This document shows, in pieces, positions 43,297-51,447 of a DNA stretch of 64,000 nucleotides. Made by a program: the position numbers and the translations under genes. The notes beneath the pieces were generated by a model. The model had not been told where the DNA came from. It worked only from the letters and a program-made list of their open reading frames with translations, and did no database searches. Source of the stretch: Actimicrobium sp034313845 (GTDB lineage Bacteria > Pseudomonadota > Gammaproteobacteria > Burkholderiales > Burkholderiaceae_D); the NCBI RefSeq assembly GCF_034313845.1, contig NZ_JAVIWN010000003.1. One strand, 5' to 3'. Positions within the stretch are counted from its first letter, which is position 1, and each line of letters opens with the position of its first letter.

Positions 43297-44379
43297 ATGG
43301 ATCGCCGTACCTTTCTCAAAACTACTGCCATTGCTTCTGCTGTGTCCGTCGTGCCATTCGGTCGGGCTGCGTTTGCCACCGAAGGTCCGTGGCGCACGTT
43401 CGACGTGACGACCCGCGTCGAACTTAACAGCACCGGTGCGGCGAGCATCTGGTTGCCTATCCCGACCGTCAATACCGATTACCAGAAGGTCATGGAAACT
43501 ACTTTCAAGACCGACGGTGGCAAAGCCCAGATCGTGCAAGACACGACTTATGGTGCCGGCATCCTGGTGGCCGAATTCACTGGCAGCGACAAGCCGGTCG
43601 TTGAAGTCACCACCCGCATCATGACGCGTGACCGCCTTGTCGATCTGAACGCCGCACCGAATAACGAACAACTTGATCCCGCCGAACGCAAGCTGGCGCT
43701 GGCACCGACCGACCTGCTGCCAACCGACGGCATCGTGCTCAAGACGGCCAAAGAGATTACCAAGGGTGCGAAGACGGACGTCGCCAAGTCACAAGCCATT
43801 TATGACTGGATCGTCGACAACACCCGTCGCGATGCCAAGGTGCGCGGTTGTGGTGTCGGCGATATCAAGTCCATGCTCGAATCGAACAACCTCGGCGGCA
43901 AGTGTGGCGACCTCAATGCGTTATTCGTCGGCCTGGCCCGTTCGGTCGGCGTGCCGGCACGTGATGTCTACGGCGTACGAGTAGCGGATTCGAAGCTCGG
44001 CTACAAGTCGCTCGGTAAAGCCGGTGACATCACCAAAGCCCAGCATTGCCGCGCTGAAGTGTATCTGGCCGGTTACGGCTGGGTGCCGGTCGATCCGGCC
44101 GACGTGCGCAAGGTCGTGCTTGAAGAAGACGGCGGCTTGCCACTGACCGACGCGAAGGTCGAGGCAGCCCGCAAGCGGTTGTTCGGTTCGTGGGAAATGA
44201 ACTGGATGGCCTACAACTACGCGCATGACGTGCAACTGCCGGGCGACAAAAAAGGCAAGATCGGCTTCTTCATGTATCCGAACGCGATGATCATCGAAGA
44301 CGGCAACGCCACGCGCGTGGACAGCCTCGATCCCGACAATTTCAAGTACAAGATCACCTCGCTTGAAATCACGGGCTGA
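43297..44379 (+). CDS. Tat-exported transglutaminase-like protein
   Basis: 360 residues. The N terminus DRRTFLKTTAIASAVSVVPF is a twin-arginine signal. The body has an N-terminal beta-sandwich and a papain-like transglutaminase core with candidate catalytic Cys in GGKCGDLNALFVGLARS, His in AQHCRAEVYLAGYGW and Asp in VPVDPADV. Such periplasmic proteins may be peptidases or transamidases; no substrate is known. AGGGAA seven bases upstream supports ATG 43297. The TlpA-like gene follows after 9 bases, so it heads a four-gene operon with egtD and egtB. Confidence 0.9.
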   Translation: MDRRTFLKTTAIASAVSVVPFGRAAFATEGPWRTFDVTTRVELNSTGAASIWLPIPTVNTDYQKVMETTFKTDGGKAQIVQDTTYGAGILVAEFTGSDKPVVEVTTRIMTRDRLVDLNAAPNNEQLDPAERKLALAPTDLLPTDGIVLKTAKEITKGAKTDVAKSQAIYDWIVDNTRRDAKVRGCGVGDIKSMLESNNLGGKCGDLNALFVGLARSVGVPARDVYGVRVADSKLGYKSLGKAGDITKAQHCRAEVYLAGYGWVPVDPADVRKVVLEEDGGLPLTDAKVEAARKRLFGSWEMNWMAYNYAHDVQLPGDKKGKIGFFMYPNAMIIEDGNATRVDSLDPDNFKYKITSLEITG

Positions 44380-44388
44380 CCGGTTTTG

Positions 44389-44937
44389 ATGCGCGCTTTG
44401 CTCCAAGTTTCGTTCCGGGTTTCGCTCCACATGTTGCTGTTGGCGGCGACGACCTTGCTGGCTCTGGCTGCGACACCGGCAGTACAGGCGCAGGCAGCCT
44501 GGGTGGCGTTTTCCGGCCAGGGCCAGCCGCCGATGCCGATGCTGCTCAACGATCTCGATGGCAAGCCGGTCGATCTCGCGAGTTTCAAGGGTCAGGTGGT
44601 ACTGGTCAATTTCTGGGCCACCTGGTGCGAAGGCTGCCGGGCCGAAATTCCGGCGCTCAACCGCTTGCAGCAACGCTTCAAGCCGCCGAAGCTGCAGATC
44701 CTTGGCGTCAACATTGGCGAAGGCAAGGCGCGCATCGGTCAGTTCACGCAGCGCATTCCGATCCAGTACACCATCTTGCGTGATGCCGATTCGGTAGCCA
44801 TGAAAGCCTGGCGCGTGCGCATCATGCCGTCCACCTTCCTTATCGACAAGCAAGGCCGGCTGCGTTACGAGCTGGTCGGTGAAGCCGACTGGGACGATCC
44901 CACCATTCAGGCACCTGTCCTCGACCTCTTGAAATAG
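44389..44937 (+). CDS. TlpA/ResA-like periplasmic thioredoxin
   Basis: 182 residues. A signal peptide or anchor (LLLAATTLLALAATPAVQAQA) is followed by a thioredoxin-fold AhpC/TSA-Redoxin domain. The redox motif is WCEGC in VVLVNFWATWCEGCRAE and the cis-proline lies in RIMPSTFLI. It acts as a thiol-disulfide oxidoreductase outside the cytoplasm. It is 9 bases after the transglutaminase gene and 10 bases before egtD. Thiol reduction of the neighbouring transglutaminase cysteine is an attractive but unproven partner role. Confidence 0.92.
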   Translation: MRALLQVSFRVSLHMLLLAATTLLALAATPAVQAQAAWVAFSGQGQPPMPMLLNDLDGKPVDLASFKGQVVLVNFWATWCEGCRAEIPALNRLQQRFKPPKLQILGVNIGEGKARIGQFTQRIPIQYTILRDADSVAMKAWRVRIMPSTFLIDKQGRLRYELVGEADWDDPTIQAPVLDLLK

Positions 44938-44947
44938 GAGACTGACC

Positions 44948-45910
44948 TTGGCCCAATTCATTCAGCGTTTTCACGCCGACAAATCCGCCATTCGTGACGA
45001 ACTGCTAATCGGCTTGCAAGCGCCGCAAGCCAGCACGTCGCCCAAATACCTGTACGACGCATTGGGCTCGAAATTATTCGAGGCTATTTGCGAACTGCCC
45101 GAGTACTATCCGACTCGCACCGAAGCGGCAATCTTCGACGCGCATGCCGATGAGATCGCTGCCTCGGTCGGGCGCGGCCGCACGCTGGTCGACCTCGGTG
45201 CCGGCAATTGTGCCAAGGCAGGGCGGCTATTTCCGGTGCTGCAACCAGCGCATTACGTACCGATCGATATCTCAGTCGACTTCCTGCGTGATTCGGTCGA
45301 CACCTTGCAGCAGCGTTTTCCCGAGATGGAAATCACCGCGCTCGGCGTCGATTTTTCAGCGCCTTTTGCGTTACCCGACAACGTCGGTCCGGCCCAGCGC
45401 TTGTTCTTTTATCCGGGCTCGTCGATCGGTAATTTTTCTCCTGACGACGCGGTGGCGTTCCTGTCGCGACTGGCCCAGGCCGGCGACAACGATGGCGCTC
45501 TGTTGATCAGCGTCGACCTTGTCAAGGCCAAACCGGTGCTCGATGCGGCATATGACGACGCGCTCGGTGTCACGGCATCGTTCAACCTGAATCTGCTCAA
45601 TCACCTCAACGAAGTGCTCGAGGCCGACTTTAATGTGCGTGGCTGGCAGCATGTCGGATTTTTTAATGCCGAACTCAGTCGCATCGAAATGCACCTCGAA
45701 GCCAAGACCGCACAGACCGTGCGCTGGCGCGGTGGTCACCGCGACTTCGCTGCCGGCGAGCGCATTCACACCGAGAACAGCTACAAGTACACGGCCAAGG
45801 GATTCACCGCATTGCTGGAACGGGCCGGCTACACGCTGCAACAGGCGTGGATCGATCCGCTGGGCTGGTTCATGGTCTGCCACGCGAAGGTCAGCGGAAA
45901 CCAATCGTGA
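44948..45910 (+). CDS. egtD: L-histidine N-alpha-methyltransferase (ergothioneine synthesis)
   Basis: A 320-residue SAM-dependent enzyme that trimethylates histidine to hercynine, the first step of ergothioneine synthesis. Methyltransferase motif I is TLVDLGAGNCAKA; other EgtD signatures are SPKYLYDALGSKLFEAIC, ELPEYYPTRTE, the FYPGSSIGNF segment and a C-terminal ENSYKYT stretch that shapes the histidine pocket. The start is TTG 44948 with GGAG seven bases upstream. It overlaps egtB by four bases (GTGA). Confidence 0.95.
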   Translation: MAQFIQRFHADKSAIRDELLIGLQAPQASTSPKYLYDALGSKLFEAICELPEYYPTRTEAAIFDAHADEIAASVGRGRTLVDLGAGNCAKAGRLFPVLQPAHYVPIDISVDFLRDSVDTLQQRFPEMEITALGVDFSAPFALPDNVGPAQRLFFYPGSSIGNFSPDDAVAFLSRLAQAGDNDGALLISVDLVKAKPVLDAAYDDALGVTASFNLNLLNHLNEVLEADFNVRGWQHVGFFNAELSRIEMHLEAKTAQTVRWRGGHRDFAAGERIHTENSYKYTAKGFTALLERAGYTLQQAWIDPLGWFMVCHAKVSGNQS

Positions 45911-47097
45911 ACGCGCCAGCCGAATTGCGCTGGCAACTGGCGACCGACTTTGTACTCACGCGTGAGCGCACCGTCGCGCTGGCCGCCCCGCTGTCGGTCG
46001 AAGACGCCTGTGTGCAATCGATGCCGGACGCCAGTCCGGTGAAATGGCATCTGGCCCATACCACCTGGTTTTTCGAGACCTTCATTCTCGAGCGTTTTGA
46101 AGCTGGCTTTCAGCCCCATCACCGGGCCTTCCGGGTTCTGTTCAATTCGTATTACAACGGCGTCGGCGAGAAGCATGCACGCGCGCAGCGCGGCATGATC
46201 ACGCGGCCATCGCTGGCCGAAGTGCTGGCCTACCGCGCGGCAGTTGATGCACGCATCATGGCATTGCTGGAGACGGCCTCGCCAGAGCTGGCAGCGCTGA
46301 TCCGTCTCGGTGTGCAGCACGAGCAGCAGCATCAGGAATTGCTGCTGACCGACCTCAAGCATTTGCTGTCGTTGAATCCGCTTTCTCCGGTTTATGCACA
46401 CGATGCGACGTTGCCGTCAGTGCGGCATTCACTGCCGGGCTGGCATCGCATTGAGGCGGGCATTGTCGAGATCGGTGTCGATGATGAGGGATTTTGCTTT
46501 GACAATGAACGGCCGCGTCACCGGCAATTTGTCGAATCCTTTGCGCTGGCCACGACACTGGTAAGCAATGGCGACTATCTGGCATTTATCGATGCCGGTG
46601 GGTATGGTGATGCGGCGTTGTGGCTTTCCGAAGGCTGGGACTGGGTCTGCAACAACGCACTCACGCAACCGCTGTACTGGCGCCGTGATGCTGCGGGCCG
46701 GCAGGAATTCACCTTGCGCGGTTTGCAGCCACTGGACTTGCAGCGTCCCGTCATCCATCTGTCGTACTTTGAAGCCGATGCCTATGCGCGCTGGGCTGGC
46801 GCGCGCTTGCCGACCGAAGCGCAGTGGGAATCGGCGGTGCTATCGGCCAGCCCCGGTACCTTCGACGATCTGTTCGGCGCGTGCTGGCAATGGACCTCGA
46901 GCAGCTACGCACCGTATCCGGGTTTCGCCGCCGCCGACGGCGCGCTGGGCGAGTACAACGGCAAGTTCATGGTCAACCAGTACGTGCTGCGTGGCGGTTC
47001 ATGCGCCACGCCGGATGGCCACACCCGAGCGACGTACCGGAATTTTTTTCCGGCGACGGCGCGATGGCAGTTCACGGGTATTCGGCTGGCGCAGTAG
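45907..47097 (+). CDS. egtB: Ergothioneine sulfoxide synthase EgtB
   Basis: A 396-residue non-haem iron enzyme joining hercynine to a cysteine thiol donor with oxygen. An N-terminal DinB-like domain has iron ligands His51 in WHLAHTTWF and His138/His142 in HEQQHQE. A C-terminal FGE-sulfatase domain runs from DDEGFCFDNERPRH to GGSCATPDGHTRATYRNFF. A GTG start at the overlap with egtD is preferred, since the longer upstream frame lies inside egtD. No egtA or egtC lies nearby, so the thiol donor (cysteine or gamma-glutamylcysteine) is unclear. The composite repeat begins right after the stop. Confidence 0.93.
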   Translation: MNAPAELRWQLATDFVLTRERTVALAAPLSVEDACVQSMPDASPVKWHLAHTTWFFETFILERFEAGFQPHHRAFRVLFNSYYNGVGEKHARAQRGMITRPSLAEVLAYRAAVDARIMALLETASPELAALIRLGVQHEQQHQELLLTDLKHLLSLNPLSPVYAHDATLPSVRHSLPGWHRIEAGIVEIGVDDEGFCFDNERPRHRQFVESFALATTLVSNGDYLAFIDAGGYGDAALWLSEGWDWVCNNALTQPLYWRRDAAGRQEFTLRGLQPLDLQRPVIHLSYFEADAYARWAGARLPTEAQWESAVLSASPGTFDDLFGACWQWTSSSYAPYPGFAAADGALGEYNGKFMVNQYVLRGGSCATPDGHTRATYRNFFPATARWQFTGIRLAQ

Positions 47098-47099
47098 TT

Positions 47100-47452
47100 C
47101 GGTGCAATGCCCACGGTAGCTGATTCTGTATGCGCTCCGTCATGACCTAGCCGGGGGCGGCCCGGCAGCCGGTCACTTCTTTTTGCTTCGCCAAAAAGAA
47201 GTAACCAAGAAAAAGGCGACCGCGAAGCGGCTGCCCTTCGGGTTCCCAAAAGCCGGAGCCAGTCAGGGGGAGGGCCGCAAACTCGCTTCGCTCAGACATG
47301 CGTCCCTCTGATCCCCTGCCTGACTCCGACTTTTGGCAGCTGCTTCAATGCGGAACAGGTCAACGTCAACTGCCACGTCAACATCAACATCAACATCAAC
47401 ATCAACATCAACGGTCGGTTGTAGGGTGCAATAACCGAAGGGCATTGCACCG
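47100..47452. repeat. Composite repeat copy 3 (uninterrupted)
   Basis: Starts with a half REP (GGTGCAATGCCC) three bases after the egtB stop and ends with a full REP at 47421-47452. In between are the GC-rich block, the CTTCTTTTTG/CAAAAAGAAG hairpin, the module with ACATGCGTCCCTCTGATCCC and about six ATCAAC-type hexamers (47377-47412). It shows the empty sites for both the IS (near 47307) and the group II intron (near 47208). It lacks the 63-bp hairpin unit. Confidence 0.87.
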
Positions 47453-47541
47453 AATGCACTGAATGCGATCGCCAAAATCGAGCAGTAAAGTTACATGAAA
47501 CGAAGGCATTAGGATACCGTTGTCGTGTCTATCGTGATGCA

Positions 47542-49140
47542 TCACTGCCCCCGCAACTTCCGCCACAACGTCGTCCTGCTGACCCCCAGATACTTCGCCG
47601 CCGCTTCCCGGTTGCCGTCAAACCGCGCCAGCACTTCCGTCAACGACTCCGTCGGCGCTGTGCTCATCACCATCGGTGCGACGGCTCCTGCGCGCATTAA
47701 TTCCGGCGCGACTGCCAGCAACAATCCCGGTGACAGGGCCTGCAGCGGTTCGGCTGCCAGATACAGCGCAACGCGTTCCATCATGTTGCGCAGTTCACGT
47801 ACGTTGCCCGGCCAGCCATAACCGGCCAGCAGGGTCGAGCAGGCCAGCAGTTCTGCATGCAGGTTTGCATGCGGACGTAAACCCATCGCAGCCAGCGCAT
47901 TTTTGAGGCACCAGGCGGCCAGGTCGACCTGGTCATCGGGCCGCTCGCGCAGCGGCGGCAAGGTCATGCGCAAGACGCCCAGCCGGTAAAAAAGATCGGG
48001 CCGGAAGCGGCCTTCCTGCACGCGCAAGTCGAGGTCGCAATGGGTGGCGCTGACGATGCGTACATCGACCGGGATCGGCCGGGTGCCGCCGACGCGCACG
48101 ACTTCGCGTTCTTCGAGCACGCGTAATAAACGCGTTTGCAGTGGCAGCGCCATCTCGCCGATTTCATCTAGAAATAGCGTGCCGTGCTGCGCCGCTTCAA
48201 ACAATCCCGCGTGACCGCCGCGACGTGAACCGGTGAACGCGCCTTCTTCATGGCCGAAGAGTTCTGCTTCCAGCAACGACTCGGCCAGCGCACCGCAATT
48301 CAAGGCCACAAACGGTTGGCGCGCGCGCGTGCTTTCGCGGTGGATGGCTTGCGCGGCCAGTTCCTTGCCGGTGCCGGTTTCGCCCTGGATCAGCACGGTC
48401 GCCGGGGAGCGGGCGAACAGCGTGATGGCTTGCCGGGCGCGCTGCATCGCCGCCGATTCACCGCGCAAATCATTGAGGCCGTGACGCGCGCGCAAGGTGT
48501 CGGCGGGCGGTGCAGGGCGACGCCGGTTACTGTCGATGCGGGTGAAGCGGGCGATGTCGAGTGCGTCGTCGAACGCATGCCGGATCGACGCCGCCGAATA
48601 GACGAACACGCCGGCCAGCCCGGCTTCTTCGGCCAGGTCGGTGATGAGACCGGCACCGACGATGGCCTGGATGCCGGCGGCTTTCAATTCGCTGATTTGC
48701 GCACGCGCATCTTCTTCGGTGACGTAGCTGCGCTGGACGATGTCGAGGCCGAAGGTGGCCTGAAACTCGGTGAGCTCCGACATCGTCTGCTGGTAGCTGA
48801 TCAGCCCGATCCGCGGCGTGATCTTGCGGGCCCGGGCCAGCGCCTGCAGGACGTCGAAGCCGCTGGCCTTGGCGATGATGACTGGCACCGACAAGCGGCT
48901 TTTGAGGTAGGCCGCATTCGAGCCGGCGGCGATGACGGCGTCGCAGCGTTCCGTCACAAGGCGCTCGCGGATATGGCGCACCGCATCTTCAAAGCCGAGA
49001 TGGATCGGTTCGATGGTCGCGGCGTCGCCGTACTCAAGCATGATGTCGCGGAACAGGTCGAACAGGCGCGAGATCGAGACTGTCCAGATGACCGGCTTGT
49101 CGTTCGGGTCAATGGAGGCAGGGAGGTTGGGACGGTGCAT
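47542..49140 (-). CDS. prpR: Sigma-54-dependent activator of propionate catabolism
   Basis: 532 residues. An N-terminal PrpR_N sensor domain (about 15-190), thought to bind 2-methylcitrate, is followed by an AAA+ domain with Walker A GETGTGKE, the sigma-54 contact loop GAFTGS and Walker B LFLDEIGEM. The C-terminal Fis-type helix-turn-helix is NREAAAKYLGVSRTTLWRKL. It activates the divergent prpB-prpC-acnD-prpF operon from a -24/-12 promoter across a 191-bp gap. The GAFTGA-class motif is intact, so it should work with sigma-54. Confidence 0.96.
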   Translation of the reverse strand: MHRPNLPASIDPNDKPVIWTVSISRLFDLFRDIMLEYGDAATIEPIHLGFEDAVRHIRERLVTERCDAVIAAGSNAAYLKSRLSVPVIIAKASGFDVLQALARARKITPRIGLISYQQTMSELTEFQATFGLDIVQRSYVTEEDARAQISELKAAGIQAIVGAGLITDLAEEAGLAGVFVYSAASIRHAFDDALDIARFTRIDSNRRRPAPPADTLRARHGLNDLRGESAAMQRARQAITLFARSPATVLIQGETGTGKELAAQAIHRESTRARQPFVALNCGALAESLLEAELFGHEEGAFTGSRRGGHAGLFEAAQHGTLFLDEIGEMALPLQTRLLRVLEEREVVRVGGTRPIPVDVRIVSATHCDLDLRVQEGRFRPDLFYRLGVLRMTLPPLRERPDDQVDLAAWCLKNALAAMGLRPHANLHAELLACSTLLAGYGWPGNVRELRNMMERVALYLAAEPLQALSPGLLLAVAPELMRAGAVAPMVMSTAPTESLTEVLARFDGNREAAAKYLGVSRTTLWRKLRGQ

Positions 49141-49229
49141 GTTTCACCTTGGCGTTTCAGTGTTGCGAGTGTAACGCAGTTTGAAACGATTCCTGGCGAA
49201 TGCAAAAGCCCAGGCGAATGCGCCCCTTG

Positions 49230-49240
49230 TTGCACTGCAA
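49230..49240. promoter_or_regulatory. Candidate PrpR upstream activating site
   Basis: The palindrome TTGCACTGCAA lies 26 bp upstream of the -24 element. A related TTGCGAGTGTAAC lies near 49163. Position and symmetry fit an activator site; the PrpR consensus was not checked. Confidence 0.4.
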
Positions 49241-49265
49241 GGGTTGGCAGCGATGCGTCGCAAGG

Positions 49266-49281
49266 TGGCACGGCGATTGCA
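49266..49281 (+). promoter_or_regulatory. Sigma-54 (-24/-12) promoter of the prp operon
   Basis: TGGCACGGCGATTGCA matches the TGGCAC-N5-TTGCA consensus exactly. It is 50 bp upstream of the prpB ATG and divergent from the sigma-54 activator gene prpR. Confidence 0.9.
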
Positions 49282-49331
49282 CTAGTGGGCGCAAGCAATT
49301 CCGATGAAACACACTCGAAAGTGACCCTCCC

Positions 49332-50225
49332 ATGTCCCAGTATTCCGCAGGTGCTGCGTTCCGCAAGGCGATGCAAGAAGAATCCCCGTTGCAAGTCGTT
49401 GGTGCCATCAATGCCAATCATGCGTTGCTGGCAAAACGTGCCGGCTTCAAGGCCATCTACCTGTCGGGTGGCGGCGTGGCAGCCGGTTCGCTGGGCTTGC
49501 CGGACCTGGGCATTACCACGCTTGATGATGTGCTCACCGACGTGCGCCGCATCACCGATGTCTGCGACCTGCCGCTGCTGGTCGATGTCGATACCGGCTT
49601 CGGTTCGTCGGCTTTCAATGTAGCCCGTACCGTCAAGTCGATGATCAAGTTCGGTGCCGCTGCGATGCACATCGAAGACCAGGTCGGCGCCAAGCGCTGC
49701 GGTCATCGTCCGAACAAGGAAATCGTCACGCTGCAGGAAATGGTTGATCGCATCAAGGCTGCCGTCGATGCCCGTACCGATGAGAACTTCGTGATCATGG
49801 CGCGTACCGATGCACTCGCCGTCGAAGGACTGGACGCCGCGCTCGAACGCGCGATCGCTTGTGTCGAAGCCGGTGCCGACATGATCTTCCCGGAAGCCAT
49901 TACCGAACTGGCGATGTACAAGCAGTTCGCCGCCGCCGTCAAGGTGCCGGTGCTGGCCAATATCACCGAGTTCGGTGCCACACCGTTGTTCACCGTGGAT
50001 GAACTCAAGTCGGCTGATGTCGGGCTGGTGCTGTATCCGCTGTCGGCTTTCCGCGCCATGAACAAGGCCGCCGAAAACGTCTACACCGCGATCCGCCGCG
50101 ACGGCTCGCAGCAAGCCGTGGTCGACACGATGCAGACCCGCAAGGAGCTTTACGACCGCATCGATTACTACTCGTACGAAGACAAGCTCGACGCGCTGTT
50201 CGCTGCACAGAACGCCAAAAAATAA
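49332..50225 (+). CDS. prpB: 2-methylisocitrate lyase
   Basis: A 297-residue isocitrate-lyase-superfamily enzyme that splits 2-methylisocitrate into pyruvate and succinate, the last step of the cycle. The catalytic loop has KRCGHRPNKE; metal-binding residues are in VDVDTGFGSS and HIEDQ. MARTDA and GADMIFPEA complete the barrel. It is the first gene after the sigma-54 promoter; prpC follows after 31 bases. Confidence 0.97.
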   Translation: MSQYSAGAAFRKAMQEESPLQVVGAINANHALLAKRAGFKAIYLSGGGVAAGSLGLPDLGITTLDDVLTDVRRITDVCDLPLLVDVDTGFGSSAFNVARTVKSMIKFGAAAMHIEDQVGAKRCGHRPNKEIVTLQEMVDRIKAAVDARTDENFVIMARTDALAVEGLDAALERAIACVEAGADMIFPEAITELAMYKQFAAAVKVPVLANITEFGATPLFTVDELKSADVGLVLYPLSAFRAMNKAAENVYTAIRRDGSQQAVVDTMQTRKELYDRIDYYSYEDKLDALFAAQNAKK

Positions 50226-50256
50226 TTCAGACATCATTCAAGAAGAGAGACCCGCC

Positions 50257-51408
50257 ATGACCGAATCCGTACCTGCTTTCAAGCCGAAAAAATCCGTTGC
50301 ATTGTCCGGTGTCACCGCTGGCAATACCGCACTGTGCACGGTCGGCAAGACCGGTAATGATCTGCACTATCGCGGCTACGACATTCTCGATATCGCTGAC
50401 ACCTGCGAATTTGAAGAGATCGCGCATTTGCTGGTACACGGCAAACTGCCGACCAGCGCCGAACTGCATGCTTACAAGACCAAACTGAAAGCCCTGCGCG
50501 GCTTGCCTGCCAATGTGAAGCTGGTGCTCGAAGCGTTGCCGGCGTCGTCGCATCCGATGGATGTGATGCGCACCGGCGTCTCGGCGATGGGTTGCATGCT
50601 GCCGGAAAAAGACGATCACAACACGCCGGGTGCACGCGATATCGCGGACCGCCTGATGGCGTCGCTTGGCTCGATGCTGCTGTACTGGCATCACTACAGC
50701 AGCAACGGCAAACGCATCGAAACGCAGACCGAAGACGAATCTATTGGCGCGCATTTCCTGCATCTGCTGCACGGCAAGAAGCCATCCGAAGCGTGGGAAA
50801 AAGCGATGCACACGTCGCTGATCCTGTACGCCGAACACGAATTCAATGCCTCGACGTTTGCTGCCCGCGTGGTCGCTGGCACAGGCTCGGACATGTTCTC
50901 TGCGATCACCGGCGGCATCGGTGCGTTGCGCGGACCCAAGCATGGTGGTGCCAATGAAGTCGCCTTTGAAATCCAGAAACGCTACGACAATCCCGATGAA
51001 GCCGAAGCCGACATCCGTCGCCGCGTCGACAACAAGGAAGTCGTGATCGGTTTTGGTCATCCGGTCTATACCGTTTCGGACCCGCGCAACAAGGTCATCA
51101 AGGATGTTGCCCGAGCGCTGTCGATCGAAGAAGGCTCGACCAAGATGTTCGATATCGCCGAGCGTCTCGAAACCGTGATGTGGGAAGCCAAGCGGATGTT
51201 CCCTAACCTCGACTGGTTCTCGGCGGTGTCGTACCACATGATGGGCGTGCCGACCGCGATGTTCACGCCACTGTTCGTCATCGCACGGACGTCAGGCTGG
51301 GCCGCGCATATCATCGAGCAACGCATCGACAACAAGATCATTCGCCCGAGCGCCAACTATGTCGGTCCTGATGATCTGGCTTTTGTGCCGATCAGCAAGC
51401 GCAAGTAA
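50257..51408 (+). CDS. prpC: 2-methylcitrate synthase
   Basis: 383 residues of the citrate synthase family, joining propionyl-CoA and oxaloacetate. Catalytic residues are visible in SSHPMDVMRTGVSA, in GALRGPKHGGANE (His) and in GFGHPVYTVSDPRN (His), with the Asp of the triad in LDWFSAVSYHMMGVP. An AGAGAGAC ribosome site precedes ATG 50257. Clear placement between prpB and acnD supports the methylcitrate rather than citrate assignment. Confidence 0.97.
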   Translation: MTESVPAFKPKKSVALSGVTAGNTALCTVGKTGNDLHYRGYDILDIADTCEFEEIAHLLVHGKLPTSAELHAYKTKLKALRGLPANVKLVLEALPASSHPMDVMRTGVSAMGCMLPEKDDHNTPGARDIADRLMASLGSMLLYWHHYSSNGKRIETQTEDESIGAHFLHLLHGKKPSEAWEKAMHTSLILYAEHEFNASTFAARVVAGTGSDMFSAITGGIGALRGPKHGGANEVAFEIQKRYDNPDEAEADIRRRVDNKEVVIGFGHPVYTVSDPRNKVIKDVARALSIEEGSTKMFDIAERLETVMWEAKRMFPNLDWFSAVSYHMMGVPTAMFTPLFVIARTSGWAAHIIEQRIDNKIIRPSANYVGPDDLAFVPISKRK

Positions 51409-51447
51409 GAACGCGTTAGCGCCTCCACACCTTCTCTAAAGGACGCC

